In this document: positions 26,042 to 34,393 of the stretch, in pieces | Layout: each line of letters opens with the position of its first letter | Numbering within the stretch: position 1 is the first letter of the stretch | NCBI RefSeq assembly: GCF_003628125.1 | Contig: NZ_RBZU01000007.1 | Coordinates: forward strand, 279,090-343,089 | DNA: 64,000 nucleotides | Origin: Pararobbsia silviterrae | Lineage (GTDB): Bacteria > Pseudomonadota > Gammaproteobacteria > Burkholderiales > Burkholderiaceae | Direction: 5' to 3' | Program-made: the position numbers and the translations under genes | Notes under the pieces: generated by a model | Database searches by the model: none | Seen by the model: only the letters and a program-made list of their open reading frames with translations | What the model was told of the DNA's origin: nothing

Positions 26042-28231
26042 TCAGCGGATCGGCATGGTCGCGCCGCCCACGCGCTCCGCGTACCCTTCGCGCGTGCCGT
26101 CGACGTATTGCTCGACGACGGTCGCGAGCAGTTGGACCTGATGCACCGCGTCGTCCGCGATCGACGCATGCGATGACGCATCGAATGCGGGCAAGACAAT
26201 CGGCGTCGCGCGCGCGTCGATCGCATGGACCAGCGTGTCGCGGCATTGTCCGACCCAGTGTGAAGCCGCCGCATCGACCGGCCCCGCCGTGCTCCGCAGT
26301 TGCGCGCGCGCGGCCGTGCCCGCGACACGCCGGCACAGCGCAAGCGCAGTCAATGCGATCCAGTGCGCGCTCGAATGATTGAGCGATTCGAGCCGCGCGC
26401 GCTGCAGCGACGCTTCAGCCATATTGCTCGCGAGCCCCGCGGCCCGTCGAATCTGCTCGAGCGCGCGCGTATCGCGCACCGCCTCTCCGAGCGTGTGCTT
26501 CAAATACTCGAGATTCGCGGCCAGCGCGGCGCTGAGCCGAGCTTTGAAGTCGTCGGGCTCGCGCGAGGGCCATAAGGTGAACGTCGCGATGAACGCGATC
26601 AAGCAGCCGAGCACGTTATTCGTGAGCCGCGCGAGCGCAAAACCGAGTTCATGCGTACCCGGCGCCGCATAGTCCGCGACAAGCACGAACGCCGGCGTCA
26701 GGAACATCACGAACAGGCTGTAACTCACGGGCCGCAGCGCCATCGTCGCGACGATCAGCGGAAACACGGCGATCGACACGATGATCGGCGAATGAATCAG
26801 GAACCCGATGATGGCGGCGATCAATCCGCCCATGATGCTGCCGACCGCGCGTTCGAGACTGCGCGGCCATGTCGTCGCGATCGACGGCTGCATGATGAGC
26901 AGAATCGCCATCGTCGCCCAATACCCGAACGGCAGGTGAAACGCGCGCGCGGCGAGAAAACCGAGCGTCGTCGCGACGCCGCACCGCGCCGCATGGCGCA
27001 CGCCGATCGCCTGCCAGCTCAAATTCGCGCGCCAGAGGCTCCATCCGCGCGACAGCGCATCGCGGATCGCATCGACGAGCGGCTTTTCGGATTCGCGCGT
27101 CGTTGCGATATCGACGGGCGAGATGGCGCCGATCGTCTCGAACGGCTCGCCAAGTTCGCGCCCGAGTCGGGCGGCGAGGCGCGCAAAACGACGATGCTGG
27201 GCCGCCGATTGCGCACGATATGCGGCCACGGTCTCGTCGCTGATCGAACGCAGCACCGATTCGAGCGCGCGCAGCGCCCGTACGACACGACCCCGTGATT
27301 GCAGCGTTTGATGCTGCCGCTCGCACGCGTCGCTGACGCCGATCAGGAACGAGAAGACGTGCTCCGCATCGGCAAGCGCGATCAGAAGATTCGCATGCCT
27401 GTCGCGCAGGTCCGTACGAGAAGGCGCGACGCGTTCGAGCGCCGCGCGCGCGGCTTCGATCGCACTCCGCGCTTCGCCGCGAAAGTGCGCGACGTGATGC
27501 GTCCATTCACCGAAATCGGCTTGCGGCTGCTCGACCAAGCGTGCGCAATCCCGACACACATCGGCAAGACGATGAAAAGCGCGTTCGAGCGCCTGCCGGC
27601 TGGGCTCGAACGGATGGATGCGCCAGAACAGCAGACTCAACACGGTCGCCCAGACGCAACCGAAGCCATAGACGGCCGCAAGGTTCAACGCGTTGCCGAC
27701 GGTGTTGACGGGACGATCGATCATGACGACGCAGGCTGTCGCGGTCAGGATCGTGACCTGTGCGACGGCCGGCCCCCAAATGCGGCCGAACGCGCCACCC
27801 GCGGAAAACGCGAGCACGGCAAGCGCCGCAGCCGCGATGCCGAGGCCCGACGCCCATGCGGCGAATGTGCCGCAAAGCGTCGAGAGCACGGCGAAACCGG
27901 CCATCGACGCCAAGCGCATACGATTCGAACCGGCCGCGTCAGCGAGGCACGTCCAGAACGCTCCGATCGCGGCCCAGGCGAAATCCGGACGATGCAGCAC
28001 GTCTCCGACGACCAGCATGCTCGTCGACGCGCATGCGGCGCGCAGGCCTTCGGACAGGCTTGTATCGCCGAGCGCGAACGACAGCATCCAGACAGGCCGG
28101 TGCCGCGTGAGCGCGTCGCCGGCCGACCGCGTCGCGCGACGCCAGCGGCTCATCGCGCGCAACGACGCGAGAGGCGTCTCGCGTTTGCGAAACCATTGTG
28201 AAAATCGCCATGCAGGCGGCAAGCGAAACAT
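26042..28231 (-). CDS. FUSC family inner-membrane transporter (fusaric acid resistance / YccS-like)
   Basis: This 729-residue membrane protein has two blocks of about six hydrophobic helices (residues about 50-200 and 410-545), each followed by a soluble helical region. This is the duplicated FUSC/YccS architecture. The second block contains FGYWATMAILLIMQPSIATTWPRSLERAVGSI..., the FUSC signature with a conserved arginine-rich loop. Related proteins export aromatic acids (AaeB) or fusaric acid. No membrane fusion or outer-membrane partner lies next to it, so it may act alone. GGAG precedes the start. Confidence 0.88.
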   Translation of the reverse strand: MFRLPPAWRFSQWFRKRETPLASLRAMSRWRRATRSAGDALTRHRPVWMLSFALGDTSLSEGLRAACASTSMLVVGDVLHRPDFAWAAIGAFWTCLADAAGSNRMRLASMAGFAVLSTLCGTFAAWASGLGIAAAALAVLAFSAGGAFGRIWGPAVAQVTILTATACVVMIDRPVNTVGNALNLAAVYGFGCVWATVLSLLFWRIHPFEPSRQALERAFHRLADVCRDCARLVEQPQADFGEWTHHVAHFRGEARSAIEAARAALERVAPSRTDLRDRHANLLIALADAEHVFSFLIGVSDACERQHQTLQSRGRVVRALRALESVLRSISDETVAAYRAQSAAQHRRFARLAARLGRELGEPFETIGAISPVDIATTRESEKPLVDAIRDALSRGWSLWRANLSWQAIGVRHAARCGVATTLGFLAARAFHLPFGYWATMAILLIMQPSIATTWPRSLERAVGSIMGGLIAAIIGFLIHSPIIVSIAVFPLIVATMALRPVSYSLFVMFLTPAFVLVADYAAPGTHELGFALARLTNNVLGCLIAFIATFTLWPSREPDDFKARLSAALAANLEYLKHTLGEAVRDTRALEQIRRAAGLASNMAEASLQRARLESLNHSSAHWIALTALALCRRVAGTAARAQLRSTAGPVDAAASHWVGQCRDTLVHAIDARATPIVLPAFDASSHASIADDAVHQVQLLATVVEQYVDGTREGYAERVGGATMPIR

Positions 28232-28303
28232 CGAATCTCGAACTCCGCGGACAGTCCAGCGCGCATGTTAACGGCAAATGCGCCGGCGCCGAAATGTCAG
28301 ACA

Positions 28304-28915
28304 TCACACGACGGAATCCCGCGGCGTAATCACGCGAAACGTCAGGTTGATTCGTTCGCCGAGCACCTTGGGCGCCTTCGGGACGCGATGTCGCCATTCG
28401 CGTTGCGTGAGGCCGCGCATGATCAACAGGCTGCCATGCGACAGCTCGAGCGTATGGACGACGCGCGTCTTCACATGCTGGAACTGAAACACGCGCGTGA
28501 CGCCAAGGCTCACCGAGGCAATGACGGGCTCGGGTCCGAGCTCGCGCTCCTTGTCCGCATGCCAGCCCATGCTGTCGACGCCGTTCCGGTACCGGTTGAT
28601 CAACACGCTATTGAACGTGACGCCGCTTGCGCGCTCGGCCGCACGACGCAGTTCGAGCACGGCAGGCGTCCATGCGCCCGGTACGTTTCGAATGCCCGAG
28701 TAGACATAGATGGCCTCGGGATCGCCTTGCCACGCTGTCAAACGCGGAAACGCGACCATGCCCGCGGGCGTCCGCATGACATCCTGCTTCCATTCGACTT
28801 CGGCCACGACTTGCGTCTGCAAGGCGCGCGCGACATCGTCGGCAAGCCATGCTGGCTGCCAATCGATGTCGGGTCGAGGCATATCGTCAAACAGATCGAA
28901 CATGGTGCGCGGCAT
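28304..28915 (-). CDS. alkB: AlkB-like alpha-ketoglutarate-dependent DNA repair dioxygenase
   Basis: This 203-residue Fe(II)/2-oxoglutarate dioxygenase is expected to remove methyl lesions (1-meA, 3-meC) from DNA. The iron ligands are His119 and Asp121 (GWHADKE) and His176 (WRHRVPK). The 2-oxoglutarate and substrate arginines lie in ERINLTFR (Arg188, Arg194), the family hallmark. It overlaps the preceding unknown gene by 29 bp (17 bp if the ATG at 28903 is used) and shares its promoter. That promoter carries a LexA box, so alkB here is probably SOS-induced rather than Ada-regulated. Confidence 0.92.
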   Translation of the reverse strand: MPRTMFDLFDDMPRPDIDWQPAWLADDVARALQTQVVAEVEWKQDVMRTPAGMVAFPRLTAWQGDPEAIYVYSGIRNVPGAWTPAVLELRRAAERASGVTFNSVLINRYRNGVDSMGWHADKERELGPEPVIASVSLGVTRVFQFQHVKTRVVHTLELSHGSLLIMRGLTQREWRHRVPKAPKVLGERINLTFRVITPRDSVV

Positions 28916-29285
28916 GCGGCGACGCGAGACGCCGACGCGCGAAAAATTCCCGCGCGGGCGACGTCGACGTATATGACAGCCTGCCGAAAGCTTCGAGGGC
29001 GAACCAGAAAATCAGCGGCGTCGTCGCCGCATCGTCGAGCCGCACATCGGTATCGGTATGCGGATAGATCGCATCGGAAGGTCGAGCGAAGCGCGCGAGC
29101 ATGTCGGGACCATGCCGGCTCGCGAGTCCGAGGTCGGCCAGCGCCTCGTCTTCAACGGCATGCAGCAAGCGCCACGTCAACGCGAAACCGCGGCGTGCAT
29201 AACGTCCCGCGATATCGTGCACGACGCGGCGCACGTCGGATGCCGCACGATCAAAGGCCAGATCTGAATCCAGGTGATCGGACAT
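28887..29285 (-). CDS. uncharacterised protein, first gene of a LexA-controlled operon with alkB
   Basis: This is a 132-residue soluble protein I do not recognise. It has an acidic N-terminus (MSDHLDSDLAFDRAASDVRR), an amphipathic middle (RGFALTWRLLHAVEDEALADLG), a short hydrophobic stretch (TTPLIFWFALEAFG) and a basic tail. No signal peptide or catalytic motif is evident. The start at 29285 has GGAG 6 bp upstream; the frame begins four codons earlier. The LexA site lies about 35-50 bp upstream, and alkB overlaps the 3' end. Context argues for a DNA-damage role; sequence alone does not give one. Confidence 0.7.
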   Translation of the reverse strand: MSDHLDSDLAFDRAASDVRRVVHDIAGRYARRGFALTWRLLHAVEDEALADLGLASRHGPDMLARFARPSDAIYPHTDTDVRLDDAATTPLIFWFALEAFGRLSYTSTSPAREFFARRRLASPHAAHHVRSV

Positions 29286-29318
29286 CGTGTACTCCATGGA
29301 AAAATCGAAGCGAATCGA

Positions 29319-29338
29319 TACTGTGTTTTTGTACAGTA
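29319..29338 (-). promoter_or_regulatory. LexA (SOS) box
   Basis: The sequence at 29321-29336 is CTGT, eight bases, then ACAG. The symmetry extends to TACTGT...ACAGTA (29319-29338), the proteobacterial LexA operator. It lies 34 bp upstream of the start of the unknown gene that heads the alkB operon, and downstream of the cold-shock gene terminator, so it serves the alkB unit. Confidence 0.85.
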
Positions 29339-29365
29339 TATGCGTTTCACTCGAAAGTCCATGCC

Positions 29366-29397
29366 CAAAAACAAAACCCCGGCCGAGGCCGGGGTTT
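29366..29397 (-). terminator. rho-independent terminator of the cold-shock gene
   Basis: An 11-bp perfect stem (29374-29384 with 29387-29397) is followed on the minus strand by a T-rich run (29366-29376). It begins 28 bp after the cold-shock protein stop. Confidence 0.88.
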
Positions 29398-29424
29398 CGC
29401 GCAATCTGATCAAACTATCGCTGG

Positions 29425-29628
29425 TCAGACCGGCTTGATGTTCGCAGCTTGCTTGCCCTTGGGGCCGACCTTCGTTTCGAAGGTGACCTTCTGGTTTTCC
29501 TGCAACGACTTGAAGCCGTCGACACGGACTTCGGAAAAGTGGGCGAACAGGTCTTCACCGCCTGCATCAGGCGTAATGAACCCAAAGCCCTTCGCATCGT
29601 TGAACCACTTGACAGTACCGGTTTCCAT
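29425..29628 (-). CDS. cold-shock protein (CspA family)
   Basis: This 67-residue single OB-fold protein has both RNA-binding motifs: RNP1 as KGFGFITP and RNP2 as [25 protein letters not shown] at the N-terminus is the canonical start of the family. These proteins melt RNA secondary structure, at cold shock or constitutively. The ATG at 29628 is chosen by family length; the frame extends 14 codons upstream without similarity. It is a single gene with its own terminator. Confidence 0.95.
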   Translation of the reverse strand: METGTVKWFNDAKGFGFITPDAGGEDLFAHFSEVRVDGFKSLQENQKVTFETKVGPKGKQAANIKPV

Positions 29629-30029
29629 CTCTTGTTTCCATAACAGGGTGATTGGCACGACCGATGTCACGACAGTGACGCTTCGAGCGTAACGTCATGC
29701 ACGCGAATGCATGCAACGCGCAACTCCGTCTTCGCTCGAAGTGGATCGGCCGGCGAACTTTATAGCAAACCAGATTCGGTGGGTCAAATCAGGATATTCC
29801 CGTGTGCCGGCGCCGCTAACACGCGTACGTCATATGCATGTGCCCGCATCTGGATTACCCGCATCCGGCCGGCCGTGCGTCGGATGCCCCCAATGTATCG
29901 GGCCGACCATCGCCGCGGAAGCCTGCGCACGATATGTCATCGACGAAATTACATATCGCGCAATCGAATCCGGCGTCGCATGTCAAGCGTCATGCGTCGA
30001 CGCCGACGCCGACGCCGGATCCCGCAACC
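29629..30029. other. 401-bp gene-free stretch upstream of the cold-shock gene
   Basis: It must hold the cold-shock promoter and may include a long 5' leader, as is common for csp genes. I see no sure promoter boxes. A short tandem GACGCC triplet (about 29998-30018) and several open frames without coding character are the only other features. Confidence 0.35.
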
Positions 30030-30737
30030 TTACGCCGGATCCGACTCGAGGAACACGAGCGTATGACCATGCGCGAGCGCCGCGCTATGCCGGTTGTACG
30101 ACGCACGGTGCGAGCAGTTGAAACCGTGATCGGCGCCTTCATAGACGTGGAATTCGGCGTTCTTGCGACCTTCGAAACGCGCCTTGATCGAATCGACGGC
30201 CGACAGCGGAATATGCGAATCGAGCGCGCCGAAATGGAATTGAATCGGCACGTTGATCTTGTCCGCGCGATCGAGGTCCGCGTGAATCCCGCCGCCGTAG
30301 TAGGCCACGGCCTTGTCGATCGCGCCGGTCGCCGCCGTCTTGTATGCGAGACGACCGCCCATGCAATAGCCGATCGCCGCAACCGGGCTGCCCGCCTTCG
30401 CGAGACCGCGCAGCGCCTTGACGGTCGCCGCGATGTCCTGGACCGCGCGATCCGCATCGCATGCCTGCATGAGTTCGATGGCACGCTTGAAATCGTCGCC
30501 GTCGTAGCCGAGCTCGACGCGCGGCGCGCTGCGCCAGAACAGATCGGGGGCGAGCACGACATAGCCGTCCGCCGCGTATTGATCGGCGACCGAGCGAATG
30601 TGCGCGTTGACGCCGAAGATTTCCTGGATCAGCACGATACCCGGTCCCGATCCCTCGCCTTGGCGCGGCAGGGCGAGATACGCGCCGAACGTACCGTCAT
30701 CGGTTTGAACGTCGATCCACTTCGATTGTGTATTCAC
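30030..30737 (-). CDS. dienelactone hydrolase family protein
   Basis: This is a 235-residue alpha/beta hydrolase of the dienelactone hydrolase family. The triad is visible as Cys125 in GYCMGG, Asp173 in GALDSH and His204 in GADHGFN. Dienelactone hydrolase converts dienelactone to maleylacetate in chlorocatechol degradation, but many homologues have other esters as substrates and no chlorocatechol genes lie here. The GTG start at 30737, with MNTQSKWIDVQTDDG at the N-terminus, gives the family length; the frame continues about 100 codons upstream without similarity. It is a single gene. Confidence 0.9.
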   Translation of the reverse strand: MNTQSKWIDVQTDDGTFGAYLALPRQGEGSGPGIVLIQEIFGVNAHIRSVADQYAADGYVVLAPDLFWRSAPRVELGYDGDDFKRAIELMQACDADRAVQDIAATVKALRGLAKAGSPVAAIGYCMGGRLAYKTAATGAIDKAVAYYGGGIHADLDRADKINVPIQFHFGALDSHIPLSAVDSIKARFEGRKNAEFHVYEGADHGFNCSHRASYNRHSAALAHGHTLVFLESDPA

Positions 30738-31271
30738 GAGAGTCTCTATTAAACGAAAAAGGCGGATGCAATCGCCATTGGGGGTGGGAAGAAAAGGCGG
30801 CTTTCCGCTCGCGGCGATCATGCCATCAACCTGATCGGCGCGACAAGCTTGCGTTGGCAACGATTTGCCGGATCGCGCGCGCAGTGCGATTACCGAATGT
30901 GAAAGACCTGCGCGGATCCGCGATCGAGGCGCTCCGGAGCGCGCCCATTCTCGCACCGTGCCGTGACATGAACCGCCCGTGTTCATCCGCCGGACAGGAT
31001 TTTCACGTCTCCGTATCCATGTCCGTGCACCCAAGCTTCCCTCGCTATCCTTCGGACCGCGGCGTGCCCGGTTCGACGCGATCCGCCGACTAGGAGAAAA
31101 CCGCCATGAAGATTCGTGAATAGAGGGCTAGAATGCGGATGCACGTTTGCAGACGCGTGAGACGCTACGCACTCGCGCAAATGCAGCGATACCCACCCAG
31201 GTCATGCCGCCTCGGCAGATTCAAGCGGCGGGTGGTCAATATCCTGGAATGTTTTCTACTGAGGAGTCGAG
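30738..31271. other. 534-bp gene-free stretch with an isolated five-codon ORF
   Basis: No normal gene is apparent. At 31092-31123 an AGGAG is followed at good spacing by ATG, four more codons (MKIRE) and TAG. This could be a leader mini-ORF or the stub of a lost gene. The promoter of the BON-domain gene should lie in the last 150 bp. Confidence 0.4.
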
Positions 31272-31625
31272 ATGAAAGTCACCCGGTTTTTCGTGGTTGC
31301 AGGGACTGCTTTGGTTTTGAGCGCCGCATCGGTCGGCGCATATGCGCAGGCGAGCGACGCGAACGCCGCAGCCGCACCGGCGGCGTCGAGCAAGGCTGCC
31401 AATCGTGCGCTCTCGAAGAGCGTGCGGCGCGCACTGACGAAGAATAAGCAAATCGACTCGACGAATATCTATATTCGCGCCCGCGACGGCGTTATCCGTC
31501 TGACCGGTTTCGTACCCGAAAACGCGCAGATCCAGGCTGCGACCGATACGGTCCAGGGCGTGAGCGGCGTGACGTCGGTCGACAACAAGCTGACCGTCAA
31601 GCAACCGAGCGGCGGCGGCAACTAA
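31272..31625 (+). CDS. periplasmic BON-domain protein
   Basis: This is a 117-residue exported protein. A Sec signal peptide (MKVTRFFVVAGTALVLSAAS... ending AYAQA) is followed by an Ala-rich linker and one BON domain (residues about 45-110: SVRRALTKNKQIDSTNIYIR, DGVIRLTGFV, GVSGVTSVDNKLTVK). BON domains occur in OsmY-type osmotic stress proteins and bind membranes or partners. GAGGAG precedes the ATG. A short imperfect hairpin region (31631-31671) follows without a T tract. Confidence 0.88.
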   Translation: MKVTRFFVVAGTALVLSAASVGAYAQASDANAAAAPAASSKAANRALSKSVRRALTKNKQIDSTNIYIRARDGVIRLTGFVPENAQIQAATDTVQGVSGVTSVDNKLTVKQPSGGGN

Positions 31626-31842
31626 ATCGTGTCTCCTCGCGCGTACGCATACACGAGCGTATGCGCGAGACGCACAGATGCTGCACCGTCGGATGCATCG
31701 AAAGATCCATCCTTGTCACGCGGCCGGCTCGATGCCGGCCGTTTGGCATGAATTTAACGCTTTCGAAACGATGATCCGGCACACGCCGTAAGACGCATGC
31801 CTCGTCACGAGGCGCGCATGCGCGATCGTCGCGATGACCCCG

Positions 31843-32460
31843 TCATTTCGCGCCTGCGGGTTCCGGTGCGTAGAAATAGTAGTCGGCCGCATAGGGCACG
31901 CGCTTGATTTGGCCCGCCCTCGACACATCGCATTCGGCCGATGGCGCGATGCCGCCGACCGTATGCAAGCGCAGCACATAGCGAACCTTTCCGAATACGC
32001 CTTGGTCGACGATCGGCTGAGCGCGCAACAGTAGCCACGGAATCGCGGTATTCGAAGGACTCCCGGCTTGCGCCTTGACGCTGCCGATCAGCTTGCTGCC
32101 ATCCCTCGCCTCCCATGTCGGACCGCCGTAGTGAATCCCGATCCGGCGACGATCCCGATTGAACAAGGCCGCCTCGGGCGCATAAAAGGTCCACCCGTAG
32201 CGCGTCGGGTCGTTCTTGAGCGCCGCGCACGTATATACCTGAACACCGACGCCGAGCGCCTGCTCCACGAGAACCGGATGCCCGGGCAATGCCAACGCCG
32301 GCGGAATGTCCGTCGGCTCGACAAGGCCCGCATCCGCTTCCGCGAAACACGGGCTCGACACGAGCGCCGACGCAAACGCCGATATCGCGAATACGGCACG
32401 CACATCGCGGGTGAAGCCAGCTGAATTGAACACGTTGTATTTCCTCGTTTTTCGATCCAT
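31843..32460 (-). CDS. DUF3455 domain exported protein
   Basis: This protein has about 205 residues. After a basic N-region and a hydrophobic signal core (VFAISAFASALVSSPCFAEA), it contains the DUF3455 pattern: GVQVYTC, WTFYAPEAALFN, GIHYGGPTWEARDGSKLIG, AIPWLLLRA, and a C-terminal ECD... RVPYAADYYFY. The two cysteines (VYTC and AECD) may form a disulfide. The family is secreted and uncharacterised. I start at ATG 32460; an ATG 23 codons upstream (32529) is possible but puts a long hydrophilic leader before the signal. Confidence 0.78.
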   Translation of the reverse strand: MDRKTRKYNVFNSAGFTRDVRAVFAISAFASALVSSPCFAEADAGLVEPTDIPPALALPGHPVLVEQALGVGVQVYTCAALKNDPTRYGWTFYAPEAALFNRDRRRIGIHYGGPTWEARDGSKLIGSVKAQAGSPSNTAIPWLLLRAQPIVDQGVFGKVRYVLRLHTVGGIAPSAECDVSRAGQIKRVPYAADYYFYAPEPAGAK

Positions 32461-32704
32461 CTTCAAGAAGGCGGCGCGAAGCGCGGCTCGACCCCGGCCA
32501 TCGCGGCCCTTTAAATGCCATTCAATCATTAATTGATTTTATATATGAATTTGACCGCATAACGTCACGCGCCGACAATCGCGCTCAAGCTCGAAGGCAT
32601 CGGATCGTCGGTCTCTTGCAAAAGCCTCGCCCGAATGCGCGCACTCGCGCGTCGAATGCACCGATGAATCGCGATCTTGCCGAATCTCTGAACGGATAAA
32701 ACCC

Positions 32705-34078
32705 ATGAACCCAGCAACGGATTCCACCGCAGCCGCGACCATCACGCAATACGCGCCGACGATGCATGCGGTCGCCGCGACCGACGCGCCGCGCATCGCA
32801 AGCGGTTACGGCGTTCAGCCGAGTTCGGCGCTGCGCCTCGCTTGCGTGACGATATTGACGGGCATCGGCGCGGGCCTCGGCGGCATGCTGCTCGCGTTGC
32901 TGCTGCATGGCATTCAACATCTCGCCTACGGCTACAGTCTCGATCATCTGGTCGGCGGACCGAGTTTCTATGCGGGCGTGAGCGCGGCGTCGCCATTACG
33001 GCGCGTCGGCGTGCTCGCGCTTTGCGGCCTCGTCGCCGGCTTCGGGTGGTATGCGGTCTATCGGTTCGCCGCGCCGCTCGTCAGCATCAAGAAAGCGGTC
33101 GGTGCAAACGACCCGCGTATGCCGATCGTCGCGACGACCGCCCATGCGCTGCTGCAAATCGTGACGGTCGCGCTCGGCTCGCCGCTCGGGCGCGAAGTCG
33201 CGCCGCGCGAGATCGGTTCGACCTTCGCCGGATGGGTGTCGTGGCGCGCGGGACTCACGGTCGAGGAAAGCCGCATCATGGTTGCGTGCGGCGCCGGCGC
33301 GGGACTCGCCGCCGTCTACAACGTGCCGCTCGGCGGCGCGGTGTTCGTGCTCGAAGTCCTGCTCGGCACGTTCAGCCTGCCCGTACTGATCCCCGCGCTC
33401 GCGACATCGGTCATCGCGGCGCTTGTCGCATGGCTCGGCCTCGGCGACGAATCGCAATACACGGTGCCGCACTATGCGCTCAACGCGAGCCTCGTGACAT
33501 GGTCGATCGTCACCGGCCCGATCTTCGGCATCGCCGCCTTCGGCTTCTGCGAAATCACACAGCGCGCGCGCAAGCACGCGGCGCGCGGCATGTCGTTGCC
33601 CGTGCTGTCGATCCTCAACTTCGTGGCGATCGGCGTGCTCGCGATCGCGTGGCCGCAGTTGCTCGGCAATGGCAAGACGCCTGCGCAACTCGGTTTCGAC
33701 AGCGCGATCGGCATCGGACTCGCCGCGCTGCTGCTCGTGCTCAAGGTCGTCATCACCGCGAGTTCCTTGCGGGCAGGCGCGGAAGGCGGTCTGCTGACGC
33801 CGGGGCTGTCCAACGGCGCCCTGCTCGCGATCGTGCTCGGGGGCCTCTGGTCGCTCGTTTGGCCCGGGACGTCGCTCGGCGCGTTCGCGATCATCGGCGC
33901 AACCGCGTTTCTCGCGTCGTCGATGAATATGCCGATCACCGCGATCGTGCTGCTCGCCGAATTCACGCGCATCGATCACGATTTTCTCGTCCCGATGCTG
34001 CTCGCCGTGGCGGGATCGATCGCCGCCAACCGGCTTTGCACGAATCTGAAACAGCGACGCGAACAGATTCGTCCTTGA
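32705..34078 (+). CDS. ClC-family chloride channel/transporter
   Basis: This 457-residue inner-membrane protein has about 10-12 hydrophobic segments. ClC selectivity elements are visible: GSPLGREVAPREIG, with the gating glutamate in GREVAP (the usual GREGP has valine-alanine here), and GAEGGLLTPGLSNGALL, matching the GxFxP segment. Family members are Cl- channels or 2Cl-/H+ antiporters important in acid stress. The family tyrosine near the C-terminus cannot be placed with confidence. The ATG has a weak ACGGA site. It is a single gene, convergent with the porin. Confidence 0.85.
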   Translation: MNPATDSTAAATITQYAPTMHAVAATDAPRIASGYGVQPSSALRLACVTILTGIGAGLGGMLLALLLHGIQHLAYGYSLDHLVGGPSFYAGVSAASPLRRVGVLALCGLVAGFGWYAVYRFAAPLVSIKKAVGANDPRMPIVATTAHALLQIVTVALGSPLGREVAPREIGSTFAGWVSWRAGLTVEESRIMVACGAGAGLAAVYNVPLGGAVFVLEVLLGTFSLPVLIPALATSVIAALVAWLGLGDESQYTVPHYALNASLVTWSIVTGPIFGIAAFGFCEITQRARKHAARGMSLPVLSILNFVAIGVLAIAWPQLLGNGKTPAQLGFDSAIGIGLAALLLVLKVVITASSLRAGAEGGLLTPGLSNGALLAIVLGGLWSLVWPGTSLGAFAIIGATAFLASSMNMPITAIVLLAEFTRIDHDFLVPMLLAVAGSIAANRLCTNLKQRREQIRP

Positions 34079-34266
34079 ATCGGTGTGATGCGCAGCGCCC
34101 ATGCGCGTGACGCGCTTTGCGTTTAAGCGCCGCGTTTCCATGAATGGCGCAGAGCGCCAAGGCCTTGAAGGCCTCGAATGCTTAGACCTCCAAGCGCAGA
34201 GACCCGCTTCTCGATGCCGAGCGCCGCGGCACTTTGCACATCGCGTCGATCGCATTCCAAATCGAC

Positions 34267-34311
34267 GAAAAAAAACCGCCGCAACGCTGCTGGGGTAGCG
34301 TTGAAGCGGTT
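34267..34311 (-). terminator. rho-independent terminator of the porin gene
   Basis: The stem pairs 34274-34279 and 34282-34288 with 34297-34303 and 34306-34311, with a small internal bulge. On the minus strand it runs directly into eight T residues (complement of 34268-34275). It lies 83 bp after the porin stop and is the main feature of the gene-free 34079-34393. Confidence 0.85.
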
Positions 34312-34393
34312 GTGACCGGCCGCCGAAGCGGCCGTCGTTGTTGCGTCTTTAACTGCTTGTCAGACCACAGGGTACAGCGGAGTTCAGTACGAC

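Noticed and set aside
29998..30018. GACGCC triplet repeat
   Set aside because: Only three short units in a GC-rich background; not distinguishable from chance.
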